DNA of 64,000 nt from Juglans regia (lineage: Eukaryota; Streptophyta; Magnoliopsida; Fagales; Juglandaceae), in NCBI RefSeq assembly GCF_001411555.2, contig NC_049914.1, forward strand, positions 15,268,798-15,332,797. Direction: 5' to 3'. Both the position numbers and the translations under genes were made by a program. Shown here piece after piece: positions 58,658 to 64,000 of this stretch. The notes below the pieces were generated by a model. That model searched no databases and was not told the origin of the DNA. It was given only the letters and a program-made list of their open reading frames with translations. Numbering within the stretch: the stretch's first letter is position 1; each line of letters starts with the position of its first letter.

Positions 58658-58856
58658 GTTTGGATGTTAAACTGAATTGAATTGAGTTGAGATGAAAGTT
58701 AAAAATTGAATAAAATATTGTTAGAATATTATTTTTTAATATTATTATTATTTTGAGATTTGAAAAAGTTAAATTTTTTTATTATATTTTATGTTAGAAT
58801 TTGAGAAAGTTGTAATAATTAAATAAGATGAGTTGAGATTGATTTAGTATCCAAAC
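58658..58856. mobile_element. MITE-like element 1
   Basis: About 199 bp with imperfect terminal inverted repeats: GTTTGGATGTTAAAC at the left, GTTTGGATACTAAAT reading in from the right. The AT-rich interior contains GAGTTGAGATGA words at both ends. No coding capacity. No target duplication could be fixed. The pattern resembles a MITE family I associate with Fagales genomes. Confidence 0.7.
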
Positions 58857-59131
58857 TACCTTGCCACAAATTGTACGGAGAAATCGATCTATAAATTATG
58901 CAGCTCAATAACACCTCTCGCAAGGCAGTCTCCTTAACAAAATCACACCAGAATTCAGAGTTAAATTACATTTCCAAGAGTGAGTTTGGAAAGAATGATT
59001 AACCCAACTTTATTTCCTACGTTCAAGCTGTTACAATTTCTATCTAGAATCGTCATTAACAGAAATAATTGGCAAAAGAAGTTAAAGAATGAAAGAGGCA
59101 ATAGAGCTTCTGTTCCTGGTGATATCATTCA

Positions 59132-62100
59132 CTAGACTTGCATTAAGAGGTCTTCAAAAACTCTTTTCATGTCGGGCCTCTCAGATGCAGGAAGGATGCA
59201 TCTTAGAGCCACCTGTAACATATGATCAAGACCTCTAGGTTGGTGCTCCACTCTGTTCCTGTCCAGAATCAGCCTGTCAAAGCACTCACCAGAACGATTC
59301 TCAGCTGCCAATAACCTCACCCAGTCAGTCAGATCAACTACACCTGGGATCCCAGAAACAATCTCCCCTGAACTTCTACCAGTCAGAAGCTCCAACAAGA
59401 TAACCCCAAATGCATAGACATCACTCGTTAATGATGGGCATGGCTTACTTGAGCTAGCAAATTCAGGAGGGCTGTAGCCAAGGGCACCTGCATTCAGAAC
59501 TTGATCGGCAGTCCCAGTTGGAGTTAGTATTCGGTGCAGGCTGTAATCAGTAACAAGCACATTTAGAGTAGGAGTTTCTAACAAAATGTTGGTGGATTTG
59601 AGGTTTCCATGAGGTATTGCCTTCTCGTTGTGCAGGTAGCTCAGACATCGGGCCACATCTACAGCAACCCTAAGCCGCTCACTAAGAGACAAGGGTGGCA
59701 GGTTTCTTGGCCCCATCTCTGTGGAATATATAAAGGGGATGCAACATAATTCTTCTATCAGATACTGTAGGAAACCAAAAGAATTATTGTACACAAAATA
59801 TCATAAAAATTTTAGGAGCTGCCTTATCTTTATCACTAGATAATCATCTTCTGTGGTCATCACAAATAGTGCAATCTGAATAATACGTTTCTTCTAGTAA
59901 ACAAGTTAGCAGAAGTCAACTAAGGATACCAACACCATATGAAGTGCCTAACGCCAATGGCAGATGTTTTAACATGGCAAGCTTAAGGGCCAGAGTTATG
60001 TAGGGGTACTATGGTTATTTTGCTTGTCGTAACGTTTAGTTAATTCACTAGAGAATGTTAACTTATGGTGGACGAAAACCAATGAATACGGTAAAAAATA
60101 TATGGGGAAATATGCGTACACATTGCATCTTTGACATTTTTTGTTATTGGCACATGGTATCCGGGAACAGCCTACCGACTAATCTTTGGGGTGCACAGAC
60201 CCTAGAGGCAAGGAGTTTTCCTCAAGTGCATATCGGGTAATTCAAGGGAAAAATCCTTCAGTCCGATGATCCTTAGGGATTGTCTGCACCCAAGGAGATT
60301 TGAACCTTAGCCCTGGAGGGAGCATAACCCCTAGCCCAAGGCATTTACCACTTGAGACAACCCCTAGGGGTTACATTGCACCTTAGGGGATGCTTGGAAA
60401 CATGTTTCATCTCATCTCATCTCATCCCATCCCATCCCATCTCATCTCATCTCATTTCTTTCCCAAACAACATTCAAATACAAACACTTTCAAACTAATC
60501 ATTACAACTTTCCTAAATTTTCAAATAAAAAACAAAAAACAATTTAACTTTTTCAAATTACAAAACAAAAATAATATTAACAATATTTTAAATTTATACT
60601 ATTTTTTATTCAACTTTTCTCTCTCATTTCCCAAAACTCAATAAATACTTAACTCAAACTATCTCACTACTATTCACAAATCATCTTACTACTATTCATA
60701 AAATTCTCATCTTATCTCATTCCTCAAGCATCCTCAGACATTGGCAGATTGTAATTACAAACTACCAAAAACTTGCAATAAGAACCTTTTGTTAAGACTT
60801 GATGGTTAGGATTATACCATGTTATCTATTTCCACATATTTTCATTCATTTTAATGGTCATTATTAGACAAATGTGCTATTAATTTTTATGGTTGTGTGC
60901 TGCAGTGTATCAGTGTTGGGCTAGAGTAAACCGTCTATTAGTTTAAGGTGGATTGTATATTTCCCCTTAAAATTAAAAATAAAATGTGCTAGCCATCTCT
61001 TGAATCAACTGAATAGATGTAGAAGTTTATTAAGAAAGAAAAGGCTAATAAATGTGCAACCTGGTTTCTTCAAGTTTTTCCTCAATTATTCATAGCAGAG
61101 TGATCAAGCTCAGAAGCAATGTTCAAGGAGCTTTGTTCCTGTTCATTCACGCTATCTTCTCTTTCATAATGTTGGATAACCATCTACTTTCCCAAACGAT
61201 AATAGAGTATTCACTAACAATATAATCATTGTCAGTATCATCCTCTTGCAAGTTCAGATCAATGCATCTATCCAACCAGACTGTAAGGCTATCACCTAGT
61301 TTAGGATTACATATTTACTGCTGTTCCTAAAACCAGCAAAGAGCAAGTATTGCTCCACTAGATAGTCTGTTGGCCGGGAAACTATCAAGACAACTTTATA
61401 CTATGCCCATAAAGACTACCAAATAATAGCAAGTCACCACATAATGTTTTTTGGATTGGTGACCAGATAACAAGAAATTAATATAAAGCTTTATAGATAA
61501 AAAAGAATTAAATTAAAAGGATCTTCATAAAGGGTGATGCAAGTATCATTGATTTTCGGCCAAGATCCATAATTACGTGGCATAAAAATTGATTGTCCTA
61601 GCATTCATATCTAATGATTGAGCACCAGTCAGATTGCGCAATATAACCACCTGAATGATGGCTCATTATTGGAAGATAAATTCTTCCATTTACCTTAAAG
61701 AATACAGCACATAGGCTAAACAGCAAGTCAGCTTTGAGTTCAGCACATTCCGGTGCTGGACACATCAGATGATTAGGACTGCACATTGGCTTGATCAAAC
61801 TTCAAGGAATTTCTGAAGAAAAACGGACTAAAATATCCTAGGATGTGTGCATAGTAGTATCAAACAAAGTAAATAGAATCTTACCATGAAGATAGAGTGC
61901 AAGGGATTGAGCGTTGAAATAATTGGATATAATCAGTTTCTCATGCTCCCTTGGGCCCCAGTAGTAACCCTGCAGAGAAACTAAATTTGGATGTTTGATG
62001 TTCCCAAGTTTCTTTACTTCCCTTGCAAATTCCTTCCGTCCTTTTACTATTCCCTCCCGTAACCATTTAACTGCCAATACATTGCCAGAGTCAAGTGTAG

Positions 62101-63453
62101 CTTTATACAATGTTCCATGACAACTCTTCCCAATTACTTCTGCCGGAGCACGTGAAAGTTCTTCTGCTGTGAATAGAAAGGAACCATCAAAGAGATGCAA
62201 ATCCCCAGCTAATTTTTCAGGAGAACAAACAACATTGAGCACACCAGGATTATCAGCTAGTTGCTTTTTAGAAGGTGATGGGTTTGAAGATGACACGAGG
62301 GACATAGGAGGAGATATTCCGACCCCTTTTTTCACTGATTCTAGATGGCCAGCATCCAAGTGCTTCTTTACAACTGATGAAGTTTCCCCAACATCATTAC
62401 CAGATCCCAATTGGGATGATGTAAAAATATCTTGATCAAATGCGAGTGAAGATAATGATGGGTCCACATTTTTGTTGGGTCCTGATCTATGAGAGATGGA
62501 GGAACTCCCTTCTGAAATACCTATCTTAGCATCATCTTCTTTTGAACTGGACCTCGTATGTTCATGCCAGTGAGTTCTAGAATAGATCAATATGCACAAA
62601 AGACATATCACAGCAGTGCCACCAACTAAGCCTGCAATCAGGGCAATTCTAATAACACTTTTCATATGAGACCTGGCTTCACTTGGAGTCCTGTTTGTGA
62701 CATCTCTTGGAGATGATTGAGAATAAGGAAAGATGAGCAAATTATTTCCCGGATGGAATGCTGAATCAGGGAACCGCTTTAGGTGTTCAGGTACAACACC
62801 AGAAAAATTATTGAAAGACACATTGAAACCTTGCAAGTTACCCGGAAGGTCATCAGGAATGCTACCTTCCAAATTGTTATGAGATAGGTCAAGATACACC
62901 AAGTTATGAAACTTACTTATCCCTAGAGGCAAATATCCACTCAACGAATTATTGGACAGATCAAGAGACATCAAGCTCAAGTCTTTGACAGAATCTATGG
63001 AAGTAATATTTCCAATTTCTTGAAACGGTATTGACCCAGAGAAATTGTTGCCTGACAGGTTAAGGTTAGCCAGTTTGGTTGAGGTGAAAAGGCTTGGAAG
63101 GAGGATCCCATTAAGCTGGTTGAAGCTAAGATCAATCACTTTAAGTTCTGGATATGTACCCAATACTGGTGGGAGAGCACCCACTAATGAGTTTTTTGAT
63201 ATCTCAAGCAAAGTCAGCCTTAAGAATTGAGAAGTTTGGTTTGGTAAGCTTCCTGACAATGAGTTTGAACTTAACCGAATGACTTCCACATAGTTTCCCC
63301 AACTTTGGACTCTGGACAAGCTACCAGAAAGCATGTTATTACTCAGGTCTATGATGGCACAGTGCCCTACCTGGGCAGGTAAGGATCCTGACAGTTTGTT
63401 TGAAGATAAGTTAAGCTTCTTTAAATTTGCAGAAGTGATACTTCCTACGGGAC
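59132..63453 (-). CDS. LRR receptor-like pseudokinase (At5g10020-like), C-terminal exons
   Basis: Two exons are visible: 63453-61885 and 59718-59132 (stop at 59132), joined by a GT-AG intron in matching phase (CAT G/AG ATG). The first begins at acceptor ATGGCAG/GTCCC (63454) and encodes about eight LRRs (LNLSSNKLSGSLP type). A membrane segment (VIRIALIAGLVGGTAVICLL CILIYS, about 62656-62579) and a Ser-rich juxtamembrane stretch follow, then the kinase start: glycine loop GKSCHGTLYKA and retained Lys in AVKWL. The second exon completes the kinase fold. The catalytic loop reads HGNLKSTN instead of HRDLK..N, and DFG is DYS (VTDYSLHR). It therefore lacks the catalytic Asp and the metal-binding motif and should be a plasma-membrane pseudokinase signalling by partners. 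N-terminal exons lie beyond the window. The frame is intact throughout. Confidence 0.93.
60120..60384 (-). mobile_element. tRNA-derived SINE, copy 2, with 12-bp target duplication
   Basis: The SINE body is 60132-60372. ACATTGCATCTT (60120-60131) and ACATTGCACCTT (60373-60384) form a 12-bp duplication with one mismatch. The minus strand starts AACCCCTAGGGGTTG, with A-box-like GTCTCAAGTGG (about 60349-60359), B-box GGTTCAAATCT (60296-60306) and a short A-rich tail. Same family as 46604-46830. It sits in the kinase intron, antisense or sense effects unknown. Confidence 0.85.
60386..60736. mobile_element. MITE-like element 2 in kinase intron
   Basis: About 350 bp with imperfect terminal inverted repeats: GGGGATGCTTGG at the left, GAGGATGCTTGA reading in from the right. 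It carries an internal (TCTCA)n/(TCCCA)n run at 60410-60460 and AT-rich unique sequence. No coding content. It starts next to the SINE target duplication, and its own duplication could not be fixed. It shares the GAGATGAGATGAG-type subterminal words with MITE 1. Confidence 0.7.
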
Positions 63454-64000
63454 CTGCCATAATGCAACTTCTTTTTAACCACAAAGGAAAATGGAAGATA
63501 GAGTGTTGCAAAGAATTCAATTTCAAAACCCATATAAATTAGCTGAAAGCTATAAATGCTCAACCGATGTGAACAAAGAAATGATACACTATACAACAGA
63601 AGAAAACCCATCTTGAAAGAGTCTAGGAGTTACTGGATTAGGGTCTAGGATTACTTCGCATCATCATGTCATGCAAGAGAAGCCATTGTGAAGCAAGAAA
63701 TATGAGTATTGAGTTTAGAACATATTTAATATACTAACGGACATCGACGATGAGCTTCTTTCCATGTATATCCTGATAAAAAAAAATATTACCAAGTAAA
63801 GTTAAGCAACAATAGCCTTCTTTGATGAAAAAGTTAAATTGTAATATCTGTATCGAGTATAGAAAGGTGGCACAAGGGATTCTACATTACTTGAGAGGAA
63901 GAAGCTCTTGCCCTATACAGTGACTTTAAGGAACTCCTATTGTAACCTTGGTGTCCTTTTGGAGTATAAACTCAAATGCCGCTTGAGATTTCCTTGAGAC
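63454..64000 (-). other. Upstream intron of the LRR pseudokinase gene (partial)
   Basis: The sequence 5' of the acceptor at 63454 is AT-rich, with no LRR-type coding sequence. The exon(s) for the signal peptide and N-terminal LRRs must lie beyond 64000. Nothing else recognised. Confidence 0.65.

Larger units (their letters stand above)
59719..61884 (-). other. Intron of the LRR pseudokinase gene (2,166 bp)
   Basis: Donor CATG/GTAAGATTC at 61885/61884 and acceptor TTCCACAG/AG at 59719/59718 restore the kinase frame between ...LALYLH and MGPRNLPPL. It contains the SINE at 60132-60372 and the MITE at 60386-60736. The remaining intron (60740-61880) is AT-rich without recognisable features. Confidence 0.9.

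Noticed and set aside
63454..64000. An additional kinase exon near 63740-63780
   Set aside because: A short minus-strand stretch could be read as open but lacks LRR consensus and clear splice sites.

Overview
The window is nuclear DNA of a dicot plant, most likely a woody species. It is dominated by nested transposable elements, with one genuine host gene at the right edge. Evidence for a plant: Ty3/Gypsy and Ty1/Copia elements whose primer-binding sites match initiator tRNA-Met, a hAT transposase of the plant BED-finger type, a tRNA-derived SINE, and an LRR receptor pseudokinase split by a GT-AG intron. Two short elements (about 58.66-58.86 kb and 60.39-60.74 kb) resemble MITEs I associate with walnut/pecan-type (Juglandaceae, Fagales) genomes. 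That is a recollection, not a search result.

Layout. 1-14.2 kb: three copies of a very long LTR (family A, 4.4-4.7 kb). Two lie head to tail on the minus strand; the third is inverted, giving a giant inverted repeat around a 745-bp spacer. The third keeps a primer-binding site and the start of a gag. 14.8-24.8 kb: a decayed minus-strand Gypsy element (gag, RT, RNase H) whose gag is split by two solo LTRs with perfect 5-bp target duplications (family B copy 1, CTTGG; family E, GCAAT), followed by a Gypsy integrase remnant. 24.8-31.4 kb: LTR D, itself interrupted by a complete 5.4-kb hAT transposon with an 8-bp target duplication (ATAAGCAT) and an open transposase gene. 31.5-40.3 kb: solo LTR G, then LTR C1, primer-binding site, gag and protease of a Gypsy element whose protease is cut by solo LTR B2 (GGAAC duplication), then a rearranged second copy of D that preserves the hAT empty site. 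40.3-45.5 kb: another minus-strand Gypsy 5' end, LTR C2 and an integrase remnant.

45.5-47.8 kb: four unrelated host-gene fragments in the same orientation (RluA-type pseudouridine synthase, IST1, PPR, EHD). Two are fused in frame; all are broken. This is the least expected structure in the window and looks like gene-fragment capture. 48.0-57.7 kb: a degenerate Copia element with paired 351-bp LTRs, split in its integrase by solo LTR B3. 57.7-59.1 kb: flank with a GA microsatellite and a MITE. 59.1-64 kb: the 3' two visible exons of an LRR receptor-like pseudokinase on the minus strand, with a SINE and a MITE in the 2.2-kb intron.

The host kinase and the hAT transposase are the only two protein genes that read as potentially functional. 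I found no evidence for a new defence system or operon-like unit. The best candidates for new biology are the chimeric gene-fragment array, the palindrome arrays inside the hAT element, and two competing hairpins conserved across LTR families B and C. All boundaries were placed by eye; no alignment or database search was run.
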